Of a stretch of DNA of 49,854 bases, positions 9,060 through 18,246 are shown in pieces. Every line of letters begins with the position of its first letter. The stretch's first letter is position 1. Source of the DNA: Planctomycetota bacterium (GTDB lineage Bacteria; Planctomycetota; Planctomycetia; Pirellulales; Pirellulaceae); assembly GCA_024277285.1 (NCBI GenBank), contig JAJRVM010000360.1, forward strand, positions 1-49,854, read 5' to 3'. Both the position numbers and the translations under genes were made by a program. Under the pieces are notes generated by a model. It did not search any database. It saw only the letters and a program-made list of their open reading frames with translations, and had not been told where the DNA came from.

Positions 9060-9215
9060 CCGATCAATGGCACGGGCTTGTTGGGCACAAGTGGCATTCG
9101 GTTTGCGTGGGGCACTCTTCTTGCGATACACTGGTAGGGTGAGTCGTGATCACGTGTGGGCCGCAAAGCTACGCACCCACATCATCATCCTGCCGTCGCG
9201 TTTCGGGAGCCCTTC

Positions 9216-12200
9216 ATGCCCAAGTCTTTGCGCACCTGTCTCCAAATGCTCACCGTTTGCGGCGTGTGCCTGGACCTCCTTCTTTGCCCAACCGCTCCAG
9301 CAGCACAACCGTCAAGCTATTTTGGCGATCTCCCTCAAACGGCATTAGTCCGCCGTCTGCACCAGTCCCACATCGAATTACCGGATGGACTTGAGCTGCA
9401 TCAACAATGCCGGCGTCACACTCAACTGCCGGTGCTCATCATTCGCAACGAACTGGTCAATCGCAGTGACCGGCCGATTTCCGTGGGCGAAGTGCAGTTC
9501 GCGGCATGGGCATTCACAACCAAAGACGCGCTCACTGAGCAATTTACGCCGCTGACCTACCGCGACGACACTTGGTACGGCTCAACGTATTGGACCGGTC
9601 CCGACTGGACGCGAGTGGGAAGAGACTGGCACCATCCAGGAAACCGCACCTCCAGTATCCGACGTTTCGTGGTACCGCGTGACGGTCAGATCATCATTCG
9701 TGGTCGCGTCTACAAGGCAGACACCAACGGCGGGGACGGGGTACGGCTGGCGATTCGCCAGGACACGCAAACCGTTTGGAAGGCTGAGATTGACAGCGAC
9801 GATCAGAAAGGCGTTGAACCCAATCTCACTTTACAGGTACGGCAAGGCGAGACGATTCGGTTCATCGTTCACCGCCGAGGGACGATCAACTGCGACACGA
9901 CGCATTGGGACCCTGTCATCGCATACGCCGATGGAACGACATTTCAGGCGTCTCGGTCATTCTCAACGCAGCGTCAGGGAACCGGCGGTTGGTTTTACGA
10001 AATGGAGTCAGACACAGATGCGGAGTTGCTGCAGCGTCGTCCGGTTGTCCACGGATTCCGAAACGAGCTCTTGCCATTCCACCGGACCATCCAGCCCTCC
10101 GCAGCCACGACGCTGACGCCCAATGATTCGATACCGCTTTGGATCCTTGCCGATGAGCGCGACACGAACGGAATCGTACTGGGTATCGCGTCCTCCAAGC
10201 GGTGGAAATTCCATTATAGCAACTCCAATTCGGGTGGTTTTCGAGTCGCACTGACGTCCGTCGCTGCCGCGAGGTTGCTACAACCGGGTGAAACGCTACT
10301 ACTCCCTCCTCTGTTCTTGGCCGCGTACGACGGAAGCTGGATAAACGGAGCGAGTCTGTTTCAGAGTACGCTAAAGGCTGCCCCGGAGATCCCTGAACTG
10401 GTACGTCTTGGCAACATGATTGATAGTGCGGTACGAAGCGCCGTCCTAGTTGAAGCCGGCGCGACGAGTCCCGAACTCGACTTCCTTACCATGATTCAAC
10501 TCGACTGGCAGCGTCAGGATCAGTTGGACGAATCGACCGACTCGTACCGCGAAAAGACGATTGAGCAGATCAACCGAGCTCAACAGCTGTTCAATGCCCT
10601 GAGTGGCGAGCGTCAACTCGCATGCCACAACATTGTCGCTAACGAGTTGAAGCAACTGAAACGCCGTACAATCAACAAGGGACACACACTCGCCGACTGG
10701 CGACAGCTGTACGTCCAAACGCGCTGGCTCAAACGCCGCATTGCACTGGCGAATCCATTACTCGACTTTGGACAACTGCTGATTTGCAAACGCGTTCCTA
10801 CCTCGTACAGCCACTTGGTCATGCAGTATTACGGCTGGCGTGCGCGCCCCGGAGGGGGCATCTTTGTGGTCGATCGCCCTGGCCATTCACTGGCATGTCG
10901 CGACATCTTGAATGGCCAGTTGTCACACGGCAACGTGCTCGAACCACGACTTTCATACGACGGGCAGCGCATCGTCTTTTCGTACGTAGCATGTCGCCGC
11001 GATGGCAACCAATGGCAACCAAAGGAGATCGACAATCTTGCCGACGAAGGGTTTTATCACGTGTGGACCGTCAATATTGACGGCTCAAACCTGCGGCAAA
11101 TCACCAGCGGGCCTTACGATGACCTTATGCCATGCTGGCTTCCCGACGGTGGAATCGCGTTCAGTTCGACGCGCCGGCGCGGCTACGCCCGGTGTTTTGG
11201 CGGTCAATTCAGCCAGCGTTGGCACGTCTACACGATCCATCGGATGAACCACGATGGTTCTGATGTTCGCATGCTCTCCGCACATGACACGAATGAGTGG
11301 TTTCCCACGGTTTCAAATTCTGGGAACATCCTCTACAGCCGCTGGGATTACATCGACCGAGATGCGGTAACGCACCAAAATCTATGGGCCATGCGCCCCG
11401 ACGGCACGAATCCGATCGCCGTTTGGGGAAACGCCACGAATTCGCCTCACTGTACGTTCCAACTGCAACCGATTCCGAATTCAAGCAAAATCGTTTTCAC
11501 CGCTTCCGCACATCATTCGATCACGGGTGGCTCCATCGCCATTGTCAATCCGAATATTAGTGACAACGGACACTCCGCGATCACTCGGATCACTCCCGAA
11601 GTCCCGTTTCCGGAAGCGGAGGGTCGCAACATCCCACAATACTACGCCGCTCCCTGGCCTTTTTCAGAAGACTATTTCCTGGTCGCTTACAGTCCACAAC
11701 CACTTATCTGGGAGCCAGGCGCAAACGCCCGCAATGCCTTGGGGATTTACCTGCTCGACGCACAAGGAAATCGTGAACTGATTTACCGCGATCCCGATAT
11801 CGGCAGCACGAACCCTTGTCCGCTAGTACCGCGACCACAGCCCCCCGTCGTATCAAGCCTGCTTCCGGACAGCGCTCCCAACAAAGGAGAGATGTTGCTA
11901 GTCAATGTGTACGAAGGCCTGGGAGATGTCCCACGTGGCTCGATCAAGCAACTGCGAATCATTCAGATATTTCCGAAAACGACAGTCGTTGCCAACACTC
12001 CCCGCGTTGGCTTGGCGCTAGAGGAAAACGCCCGCGCCATTCTTGGGACGGTGCCAATCCAATCCGACGGGTCAGCTCGTTTCTACGTCCCCGCTTTGAA
12101 ACCGCTGCTCTTCCAAGCCCTTGATCAAGACGGAATGGCGTACCAGACGATGCGCACTGTGACCTATGTGCAACCTGGCGAGCGAGTAGCTTGCTACGGT

Positions 12201-12740
12201 TGCCACGAAAATCGTCACTCGACGCCACGTAGTCGCCACGTAATGGCCATGCTTCAGCCCGCTCGTGAAATCGAGGTCGGACCGCTGGCAGGACGTCCTT
12301 TTTCGTTCATGGAGGTGGTCCAACCTGTTCTGGACCGGCACTGTGTCAGCTGCCACAACGCGCAACGCCATGAAGGAGAAATCGATTTGGCCGGAACGCC
12401 GCGCGATGGATTCACGCAGTCGTATTGGACGCTGTGTGGTGACCGCAATTTCTGGGGCACCGGCACAAACCTAAGAAACGCCAACGAGGCACTCGTGCCT
12501 CGTTTCGGAGGCCGCAACCAGATCGAAGTTACTCCGCCAGGCGGCCAGTACGGTGCGCGCGGCAGCCGGCTGATCAAGTTACTCCGTGCGGGACACCAGG
12601 ATGTACGCCTCAGCTCTCAAGAACTGCAGCGTCTCGCAGCCTGGATCGACTGTAACGCGATCTTCTATGGCACTTACGATCCGGAACAACAAGCCCGGCA
12701 ATTGCGCGGCGTGGCGTTGCCCATGCCCAACATTCAGTAG
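9216..12740 (+). CDS. Secreted propeller/cytochrome protein with hydrazine-synthase-alpha-like middle domain
   Basis: 1174 aa from ATG 9216, with GGGAG 6 bp upstream and a signal peptide (residues 1-30, ending PTAPAAQ). The N-terminal third contains beta-sandwich sequence of a type seen in planctomycete secreted proteins. The middle has TolB/PD40-like propeller repeats (WTVNIDGSNLRQITSGPYDD; GGIAFSSTRR; IHRMNHDGSDVRML). Near residues 930-1000 comes a segment resembling the hydrazine synthase alpha middle domain: AILGTVPIQSDGSARFYVPA, FQALDQDGMAYQTMRTVTYV, then VQPGE and CYGCHE. Two haem c motifs are visible, CYGCH (from about residue 993) and CVSCH (from about 1043). Relatives occur widely in planctomycetes that are not anammox bacteria, so this is not evidence for hydrazine metabolism. 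It is probably a periplasmic redox or binding protein. No DUF1549/DUF1553 partner follows. Confidence 0.8.
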   Translation: MPKSLRTCLQMLTVCGVCLDLLLCPTAPAAQPSSYFGDLPQTALVRRLHQSHIELPDGLELHQQCRRHTQLPVLIIRNELVNRSDRPISVGEVQFAAWAFTTKDALTEQFTPLTYRDDTWYGSTYWTGPDWTRVGRDWHHPGNRTSSIRRFVVPRDGQIIIRGRVYKADTNGGDGVRLAIRQDTQTVWKAEIDSDDQKGVEPNLTLQVRQGETIRFIVHRRGTINCDTTHWDPVIAYADGTTFQASRSFSTQRQGTGGWFYEMESDTDAELLQRRPVVHGFRNELLPFHRTIQPSAATTLTPNDSIPLWILADERDTNGIVLGIASSKRWKFHYSNSNSGGFRVALTSVAAARLLQPGETLLLPPLFLAAYDGSWINGASLFQSTLKAAPEIPELVRLGNMIDSAVRSAVLVEAGATSPELDFLTMIQLDWQRQDQLDESTDSYREKTIEQINRAQQLFNALSGERQLACHNIVANELKQLKRRTINKGHTLADWRQLYVQTRWLKRRIALANPLLDFGQLLICKRVPTSYSHLVMQYYGWRARPGGGIFVVDRPGHSLACRDILNGQLSHGNVLEPRLSYDGQRIVFSYVACRRDGNQWQPKEIDNLADEGFYHVWTVNIDGSNLRQITSGPYDDLMPCWLPDGGIAFSSTRRRGYARCFGGQFSQRWHVYTIHRMNHDGSDVRMLSAHDTNEWFPTVSNSGNILYSRWDYIDRDAVTHQNLWAMRPDGTNPIAVWGNATNSPHCTFQLQPIPNSSKIVFTASAHHSITGGSIAIVNPNISDNGHSAITRITPEVPFPEAEGRNIPQYYAAPWPFSEDYFLVAYSPQPLIWEPGANARNALGIYLLDAQGNRELIYRDPDIGSTNPCPLVPRPQPPVVSSLLPDSAPNKGEMLLVNVYEGLGDVPRGSIKQLRIIQIFPKTTVVANTPRVGLALEENARAILGTVPIQSDGSARFYVPALKPLLFQALDQDGMAYQTMRTVTYVQPGERVACYGCHENRHSTPRSRHVMAMLQPAREIEVGPLAGRPFSFMEVVQPVLDRHCVSCHNAQRHEGEIDLAGTPRDGFTQSYWTLCGDRNFWGTGTNLRNANEALVPRFGGRNQIEVTPPGGQYGARGSRLIKLLRAGHQDVRLSSQELQRLAAWIDCNAIFYGTYDPEQQARQLRGVALPMPNIQ

Positions 12741-12855
12741 GGGTACTGGCTGCTGGGATAACAAGAGGTGTTCACGGACAAATGGGACGCCAAGAGCGGT
12801 TTTGCAATCCGTCGCGGCGCAAGCCCATCAAGAACAAACTCGCGTCTCCCGGACC

Positions 12856-13160
12856 GTAACCGTTCACGAGCTTCGATTTTTGTATGGTCCGCTACGTGCC
12901 GAAGGCACAGCCCTATACGAGCCCTGGGTGCAGCCAATGCGAGGTTTGCGAGCATTGGCGGAACCCTGGGTAGCCTTCCCACGCAACCCAAAAGCCCCCT
13001 ACGGGGCGGTCCTAACTGTTTTGGGGCCACCCCTGCGGGGTTTGGCGGTGATGTTTTTCATCACCCAGGGTTGCGCGGCGATCGCTGCGTTCACGCCAGC
13101 TCCACCCTTTGCCCTGGTAGTAGGAACGTCCCTTCGGGACTGGAACAAAAAACCGATATG
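12856..13160. repeat. Hairpin-rich intergenic element
   Basis: After a 13-mer GTAACCGTTCACG (12856-12868, identical at 18541-18553), this stretch holds several stem-loops in a row: a CCCTGGGT pair flanking about 12923-12970, GCCCC-CTAC-GGGGC near 12993, ACCCC-TGC-GGGGT near 13029, GGTGATG-TTTTT-CATCACC at 13047-13065 and GTCCC-TTC-GGGAC near 13129. No start codon with a ribosome site or recognisable protein explains it. It looks like a dispersed non-coding repeat or structured RNA. Confidence 0.45.
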
Positions 13161-13382
13161 AAACGACGTGGCAAGCCTTCATGCAACTCTCTTCAGCACG
13201 GCCCCTCGGCTGGACGCTGATCCTGCTCTAGTATGAGCAGGGATGCCCACAGGAACGATCGTGTCGACAGGAACGTTTCCGGGCAGTATCGACATTACCT
13301 CCTAGCGCAGCCTCCGACATCATTAGACTGTTTTTGTAAGAGATTGTCGGCCCCTGCTCGGGTCGGATACGCAAACCACGCT

Positions 13383-14687
13383 ATGCTCCCCAAGAAGACG
13401 AAAACCGATTCGTACTGGATTTTCCCAGGCTGGTGGATGGTCGGTGTATCGGGCGCAGCGCAATTCATGTCAGGTCCGGGACAATCGTATAGTGTCGCGG
13501 CGTTCAAGGATCCGATGCGCGCCGGGTTGGGAATCTCGGAAACAAGTTTCTCACTCGCCTACTCCGTCGCCACGCTCATCAGCGGTCTCTGCTTACCGCT
13601 GGTGGGACGCTTGGTCGATCGATGTGGTGCGCGACGTGTATTACCGACAATTGCCACACTGCTAGGACTGGCTTGTTGGTGGATGTCGCGCACCGATACG
13701 CTGCCCGGCCTCTACCTCGGCTTCAGCTTGATTCGCAGCTTGGGCCAGGGTGCATTGACCTTGACGGCGATGTGGATCATTGGCGAATGGTTTGCACGGC
13801 GGCGTGGACTGGCCACTGCGGTTTCGGGCCTGGGCAGTAGTTTGTCGGTGATGAGTTTTCCGGTGATCAATGGGCTGTTAATTGCTCATTTCGGCTGGCA
13901 AACGGCGTGGGCTATTTTGGGAGCAACGGTATGGTGCGTGCTGGTCTTGCCTTCTATCTTTCTACTACGTGACCGTCCCGAAGATATCGGCCTGCATCCC
14001 GATGGACTACCTCCCGAAGACGAATCAGCACTCGCGTCACCCAACGATCTTGCTCGAGGCGGACGCGAATACCTGCCGACCGAGCATTCGTGGACCGTCA
14101 ATGAAGTGCTGCGTGACGTGACGTTCTGGAAACTGCTGTCGGTTCCCGCCACCTCCGGCATGATCATCACGGGGCTGATGTTCCATCAAGTTGCCCTCCT
14201 GGGAACGCGCGATGTGTCAGCCGTTGCCGCCTTGGGCTTAATCTCGTTGCAGGCCATGGTCGCAACCGTCTGCTCGCTACCGGCAGGTTGGCTGACCGAT
14301 CGCGTTGCCGGGCGTCGCCTATTGAGCCTCGCTATGCTGTTCCTGGCCGGCGCGTCGGCAGTCATTCTCCTGATGCCAGTCCCGCAACTGGCAATTCTGT
14401 ATGCCGTGCTAATCGGCCTCCAGGGCGCACTGTTGCGCAGTGCCGGAAATGTCATCTGGCTGAACTACTACGGTCGCACGCACCAGGGTGGAATTCGCGG
14501 CGTTGCCATGTCGGTCATGATCCTGGCCGCCGCCATCGGCCCGCTGCCGTTCGCCTTCTCGATCGATCGATTCGGATCCTACACCTTAGCGCTGCTTGCG
14601 TTCATCGTTATTCCGCTGACCGCTGCGGGGATCGTGGCAACGGCGAGTCCACCACGACGGCCCGGCGCACAGAAGAGCGACCGCTGA
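13383..14687 (+). CDS. MFS transporter, possibly oxalate/formate-antiporter-like
   Basis: 434 aa from ATG 13383; the frame is open upstream to 13233 but that part is not hydrophobic or conserved. About twelve transmembrane segments in two halves of six. The MFS loop-2/3 signature is seen as GRLVDRCGARRVLPT (about residues 78-92) and again in the second half as GWLTDRVAGRRLLSL (about 302-316). The start WIFPGWWMVGVSGAAQF and FKDPMRAGLG recall monocarboxylate and oxalate/formate-antiporter-type carriers. The substrate cannot be read from the sequence. It is a solitary gene between two gene-poor gaps, so the context does not help. Confidence 0.85.
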   Translation: MLPKKTKTDSYWIFPGWWMVGVSGAAQFMSGPGQSYSVAAFKDPMRAGLGISETSFSLAYSVATLISGLCLPLVGRLVDRCGARRVLPTIATLLGLACWWMSRTDTLPGLYLGFSLIRSLGQGALTLTAMWIIGEWFARRRGLATAVSGLGSSLSVMSFPVINGLLIAHFGWQTAWAILGATVWCVLVLPSIFLLRDRPEDIGLHPDGLPPEDESALASPNDLARGGREYLPTEHSWTVNEVLRDVTFWKLLSVPATSGMIITGLMFHQVALLGTRDVSAVAALGLISLQAMVATVCSLPAGWLTDRVAGRRLLSLAMLFLAGASAVILLMPVPQLAILYAVLIGLQGALLRSAGNVIWLNYYGRTHQGGIRGVAMSVMILAAAIGPLPFAFSIDRFGSYTLALLAFIVIPLTAAGIVATASPPRRPGAQKSDR

Positions 14688-15503
14688 CCAACGCGATGAA
14701 CAATTCCCTCGAAGAGACTGTTCTGGTTTCCTTGAGACTATACGGCATAGCCGTACACGATCGAATACCGCCAGCACGTGTCGTCTAACTCCACGTCAGT
14801 CGCTCAGATACGAGCGCCACGAGTTCGCCCGACACGGCCAACAAGCCGCCGCCGCCCCCCACGATGGAACATCAAATCCAGAAGTCAGGGGGTAGGCAGA
14901 ATCGGTGTTCTCCATCAACCTTCATGAACCAAGGAGGGGCGCGCTGCAAGCTCAGGCTGGCCTGCCCAAGTGACAAGAAGGTGTGATCCAACTCGTTTGA
15001 TCGGAGCGAATTGCTCGCGGCAAACAAAGCTGGACAAACGTCTTGTGCCACGAGAGAGGTGCTAGCAAAGCACGCGTGGCACATGCTGCCACCCTGAACT
15101 AAGCAGTGTTGAGAACATGTTGACAAACGCAAGAAAATCTCGCCCCATCGCGCCACCATGCGTCCCCCCTCGCCCGCTCTCGGCGACTCCCCCCAAGTCG
15201 AACCAATTCTCGACGAAATGATGCTGGGCACCTGACATCGTCAAACTTCCTGCATATACTCATAAGCCTCTAACCGGATCACACCACGCACCTAACCCAC
15301 TCATCGCCACCGTCAAACCCACCGCAAAGCACCCACACAACAGGTAAGGAAATTGGTTTGATGTCGTCAGGAAGAGAGCGAGTGCCGCGAAGTTGACCCA
15401 GCTCATCACGGCGATCGAGTGCCGGAACCCATCTCGGGTTTAGATGAGTCAAACAACACAGGAACGCGAAGTAACTTTAGAAATTTTGCTAGGAGGACAA
15501 AGC
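14688..15503. other. Gene-poor interval
   Basis: About 800 bp without a convincing gene. It holds a hairpin GTGGCA-CATGC-TGCCAC near 15076 and, just before the next gene, a small hairpin AACCC-ATCTC-GGGTT near 15426. A 119-codon minus-strand frame (14872-15231) has neither a ribosome site nor recognisable content. Confidence 0.45.
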
Positions 15504-15983
15504 ATGCTCGGACTTACTACTGCCACGATCTTGCAGGTCGCGTTGGTTGCGACAAGCGGAAGCGAATACCAGGAGGCATACAACAAGGCGGACAAGGCTG
15601 GCAAGCCACTTTTGGTGCTTGTGGGACCGGCTCAGAATTCTGATTACCGTTTGATGAAAGAGAAGACGGTGCCGGAACTGAAACGCAATGGCGCAATGGA
15701 CGGCGTTGTCTTCACGATCGTCGATTCCAGCACCAACTCCAGCCTGTCCAACCAAATGCTGCGGAGCGGTTCGCTTCCTCAATTGGTGCTGTACACGCCC
15801 GTTGGAAAACTGTGGCGGCGAACGCACATCTCAGGCACTCCATCGCAAAACGAAATCCGCGCGTTTCTAGACCGCGAAATCGCCAGGGGCCGCGAAGTGG
15901 CCAAGGCAGCGCACGAAGCGAAGACGACGGTCAACTACACGCCTTCCGACGTACCCTACTCCTATTCGTCAGGTAGCTCGTGA
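15504..15983 (+). CDS. Thioredoxin-fold protein lacking the CxxC active site
   Basis: 159 aa. The start at 15504 is fixed by a perfect AGGAGG at 15491-15496; the longer frame from 15444 is ignored. A short hydrophobic N-terminus (MLGLTTATILQVALVATSG) suggests export. The body matches the planctomycete thioredoxin-like pattern: YNKADKAGKPLLVLVG, then MKEKTVPELKRNGAMDGVVF, and the cis-Pro-like SGSLPQLVLYTP. Where related proteins carry WCPxC after the beta strand, this one reads GPAQNSDYRLM, so there are no redox cysteines. It cannot be a standard disulphide oxidoreductase and may be a structural or binding derivative. A good rho-independent terminator lies about 125 bp downstream. Confidence 0.75.
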   Translation: MLGLTTATILQVALVATSGSEYQEAYNKADKAGKPLLVLVGPAQNSDYRLMKEKTVPELKRNGAMDGVVFTIVDSSTNSSLSNQMLRSGSLPQLVLYTPVGKLWRRTHISGTPSQNEIRAFLDREIARGREVAKAAHEAKTTVNYTPSDVPYSYSSGSS

Positions 15984-16107
15984 GGCAGCGGCGGTTGCCG
16001 ATAGGTTATCGGCTTAGCTGAAACGCCTGAGTTACACGCGCTCGGAACACTCACAGTGTCAACGGAGAGAGCGGCTCTTTCGGGTGATTGACGTGCAGAA
16101 ACAACGA

Positions 16108-16145
16108 GGGTTGGCCAGGATCAACATTCCTGGTCAACCCTTTTT
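16108..16145 (+). terminator. Rho-independent terminator
   Basis: An inverted repeat GGGTTGGCCAGGA / TCCTGGTCAACCC (12 of 13 positions pair) around the loop TCAACAT is followed by TTTTT. It lies downstream of the thioredoxin-like gene in the right orientation. Confidence 0.85.
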
Positions 16146-16152
16146 CGTTAGC

Positions 16153-16251
16153 ATGTGCCATGCGTTGAGCAATAAGATCAATGCTAAACTGTCACGGCAA
16201 CGCCTCGATGTCATGATGGAAAAACTGATCGCCGCAATTGAGAAGAAGTAG
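16153..16251 (+). other. Possible tiny ORF (32 codons)
   Basis: ATG 16153 to TAG 16251 encodes a basic helical peptide ending LDVMMEKLIAAIEKK. It begins just after the terminator and has no visible ribosome site. It may be the tail of a lost gene or chance. Confidence 0.2.
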
Positions 16252-16482
16252 CGGCCGGCACGTCACAATCGCCGATGTGGGCATCATGTCCCTATCAAAC
16301 TCGCACTTCAGAATCGTTGGGCGTCTGGTGCCGACGTGGCTAACGTTGGTATAATCCTTTCTATATGGTGGTCAATACCGTCTTCAACCGTCCTGCTCAT
16401 TGAGGACAGTGTGCTAGACGCAGCGGGTGCTGGACGCAGCGGCGGGCTTGACGCAACGGCGTGACGGGAGAACAAAACGAAG

Positions 16483-17328
16483 ATGTTTCAAAACTACTCA
16501 TATCGCTCGATTCGGGCCATGACCGCTGCGGTGCTCGGCGTTACGTTGTTCAGCGGCACACTAACCGCCATAGCAACCGCCGCTGACCGCGACGTGCCGA
16601 CCGTGATCTTTGATACCGACATGGGCTCGGACTGCGACGACGCCGGCGCGTTGGCGATCCTCAACGCGCTAGCCGACGCTGGCGAGGTCCGTATCCTGGG
16701 GGTCATCTTCAGCAGCGGTAAGAACCGCTACGGAGTTGGCACCTGCGATGCGATCAACACGTACTATGGACGTGGCGACTTGCCCTTGGGCCAATACAAG
16801 GGTACCGACGTTGGCGACCCACAAGACTCCTATACCAAGACGATCGCGACGGCGACGAAACGGTTCGGACACGACACCGTGAACAAGGCGCCCGAACTGG
16901 TTTCGGCCTATCGAAAACTACTGGAATCGCAACCAGACGGCAGCGTCACCATTGTCACTGTTGGACACCCGCACGGCTTGGTACACCTGATGCGCGATCC
17001 ACGTGGTGCGGAACTGGTGAAAGCTAAAGTGGACCGATGGGTCGCCATGGGAATGGGTGGCTGGAATTTTCGAGCAATGGGAATGTTGGCCTACTCCAAA
17101 GAATTGCTGGCGAACTGGCCTACGCCGTTTTTCATCTCACCCAGCGGCGCGGATATCAAGACCGGCAATCGCCTGCTGCCTAAAACTCCCAAAAACAATC
17201 CAGTGCGTGAAGCTTATCGACTTTGGAACGACGCGTTGACCAACGGTCGCTCAAGCTGGGATCAAGTTGCCGTGCTAGCGCTGATCCGGCCTGAATTGTT
17301 TACCGTTAAGGATACTGGCCGAGTGTAA
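16483..17328 (+). CDS. Secreted nucleoside-hydrolase-like protein, ended early by an in-frame TAA
   Basis: 281 aa as read, with a signal peptide (about residues 1-34, ending ATAADRD) and the inosine/uridine nucleoside hydrolase metal motif VIFDTDMGSDCDDAGALAIL (about residues 40-59). The central IVTVGHPHGLVHLMRD and the later SWDQVAVLALIRPELFTV are typical of the family, which hydrolyses N-glycosidic bonds of ribosides using calcium held by the Asp cluster. Planctomycetes have many exported versions of unknown substrate. The purine-rich GGGAG upstream supports the ATG. The TAA at 17326-17328 interrupts the expected C-terminus; the frame goes on with family-like sequence to 17481. It may be a pseudogene, a truncated active enzyme or a base-call error. 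Confidence 0.8.
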   Translation: MFQNYSYRSIRAMTAAVLGVTLFSGTLTAIATAADRDVPTVIFDTDMGSDCDDAGALAILNALADAGEVRILGVIFSSGKNRYGVGTCDAINTYYGRGDLPLGQYKGTDVGDPQDSYTKTIATATKRFGHDTVNKAPELVSAYRKLLESQPDGSVTIVTVGHPHGLVHLMRDPRGAELVKAKVDRWVAMGMGGWNFRAMGMLAYSKELLANWPTPFFISPSGADIKTGNRLLPKTPKNNPVREAYRLWNDALTNGRSSWDQVAVLALIRPELFTVKDTGRV

Positions 17329-17481
17329 CGCGCCCCCGACGGGAAGGTCGTCTGGAATCCGAAAGTCGATAACCCCAAACACCACTTGGTCCAACCCAAG
17401 GTTACGAATCAGAGAATGGCGCAGATCATCGAAGAGTTGATGTCGCGTCCCCCGCGCAACGGCAATGCCGGCAAACCGTGA
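17329..17481 (+). pseudogene. Stranded C-terminus of the nucleoside-hydrolase-like gene
   Basis: Immediately after the TAA, the same frame reads 50 further codons to a TGA at 17479-17481: RAPDGKVVWNPKVDNPKHH, then QRMAQIIEELMSRPPR. This is the expected tail of the secreted nucleoside-hydrolase family (a D-G-K-VVW-P strand followed by an amphipathic helix). One base change at the TAA would restore an approximately 332-aa protein. Confidence 0.7.
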
Positions 17482-17832
17482 GAATGTGTTTTGGGATTCG
17501 CGTATCTGTTTAGCCGATTGCGGCGTTTGACTAAGTCAGGGACCCCTACGGGCTTGCCCCGTGGGTGAACGAGTTTTGCCAGCTAAGACGCCGATCCCAA
17601 CAACTCCCCCTTCTCCCTCACCGCCTTCGGCGGGGGGGAAGGCGTCGTTTCTAGCCCAATAAACTTCTTCACCCACCGCACAAGGCGGTGGGGGTCGACC
17701 CACAGCCAACCAAACCTCAATGCACGTTCAACTTCATTTGGGTAAACTGTTACGAATTCGTTACTTACGAAAAGTTGCGATCGCAAAGTGGTGCTGTCCA
17801 GATAGGCTGACAAAGAAAGTTGAGACCGTTTG
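17482..17832. other. Gene-poor interval with GC-rich hairpins
   Basis: No gene supported. It contains CACCGCCTT-CGGCGGGG near 17619 and CCACCGC-ACAA-GGCGGTGG near 17673, typical of dispersed intergenic repeats. A 76-codon minus-strand frame spans it but shows no family features. Confidence 0.4.
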
Positions 17833-18210
17833 ATGCGTTACGGTACCGTAGTACAGTTCTTTCCAGACAAGGGGTTCGGGTTCATCCGACCGGACCTGGG
17901 CGCCGATGTCTTCTTCCATGTCTCGGCGCTGGGTGCATGCGCGCCACCGCCAGAGATCAAAGCAGGGCAACCGGTCATGTACGAGCTCGAACCGCGCACC
18001 GATCGAAAACGGGATGACGTCGGCGAGCAGAACGACGATAGTGCCACCAAACACGAAGTCACGAAACGCGAACAACCGTCTCGCTTGCGCGCCAAATTGG
18101 TTGAGTTGATCGACAAGATTCCTGGTGCGAGCCTCGAAGAAACTGAAAAGAAACAGCAGACAACTCGTCACCCACGCTCCAGACACAAGAAGCCGACCTG
18201 GAGAAGATAA
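17833..18210 (+). CDS. Cold-shock-domain protein with basic C-terminal tail
   Basis: 125 aa from ATG 17833 (a TTG at 17830 is also possible). Residues 1-65 form a cold-shock domain: RYGTVVQFFPDKGFGFIRPD holds RNP1 (KGFGFI) and DVFFHVSAL holds RNP2, followed by KAGQPVMYELEPRTDRK. Such domains bind single-stranded RNA or DNA. The remaining 60 residues are charged and unstructured, ending in a Lys/Arg-rich stretch (HPRSRHKKPTWRR) that would strengthen nucleic-acid binding. It is followed after 36 bp by a small conserved gene in the same direction. Confidence 0.85.
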   Translation: MRYGTVVQFFPDKGFGFIRPDLGADVFFHVSALGACAPPPEIKAGQPVMYELEPRTDRKRDDVGEQNDDSATKHEVTKREQPSRLRAKLVELIDKIPGASLEETEKKQQTTRHPRSRHKKPTWRR

Positions 18211-18246
18211 CCCTGCCGCATTTTCGAGCCCCGAAAGGAGCTGGTC

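Noticed and set aside
9216..12740. Evidence for anammox metabolism
   Set aside because: Only an HZS-alpha-like domain; partner subunits and other anammox genes are absent, and homologues are widespread in ordinary planctomycetes.
14872..15231. 119-codon minus-strand ORF
   Set aside because: No start signal, no domain, and composition like intergenic repeats.
17583..17813. 76-codon minus-strand ORF
   Set aside because: Overlaps GC hairpins and has no start signal or conserved motif.
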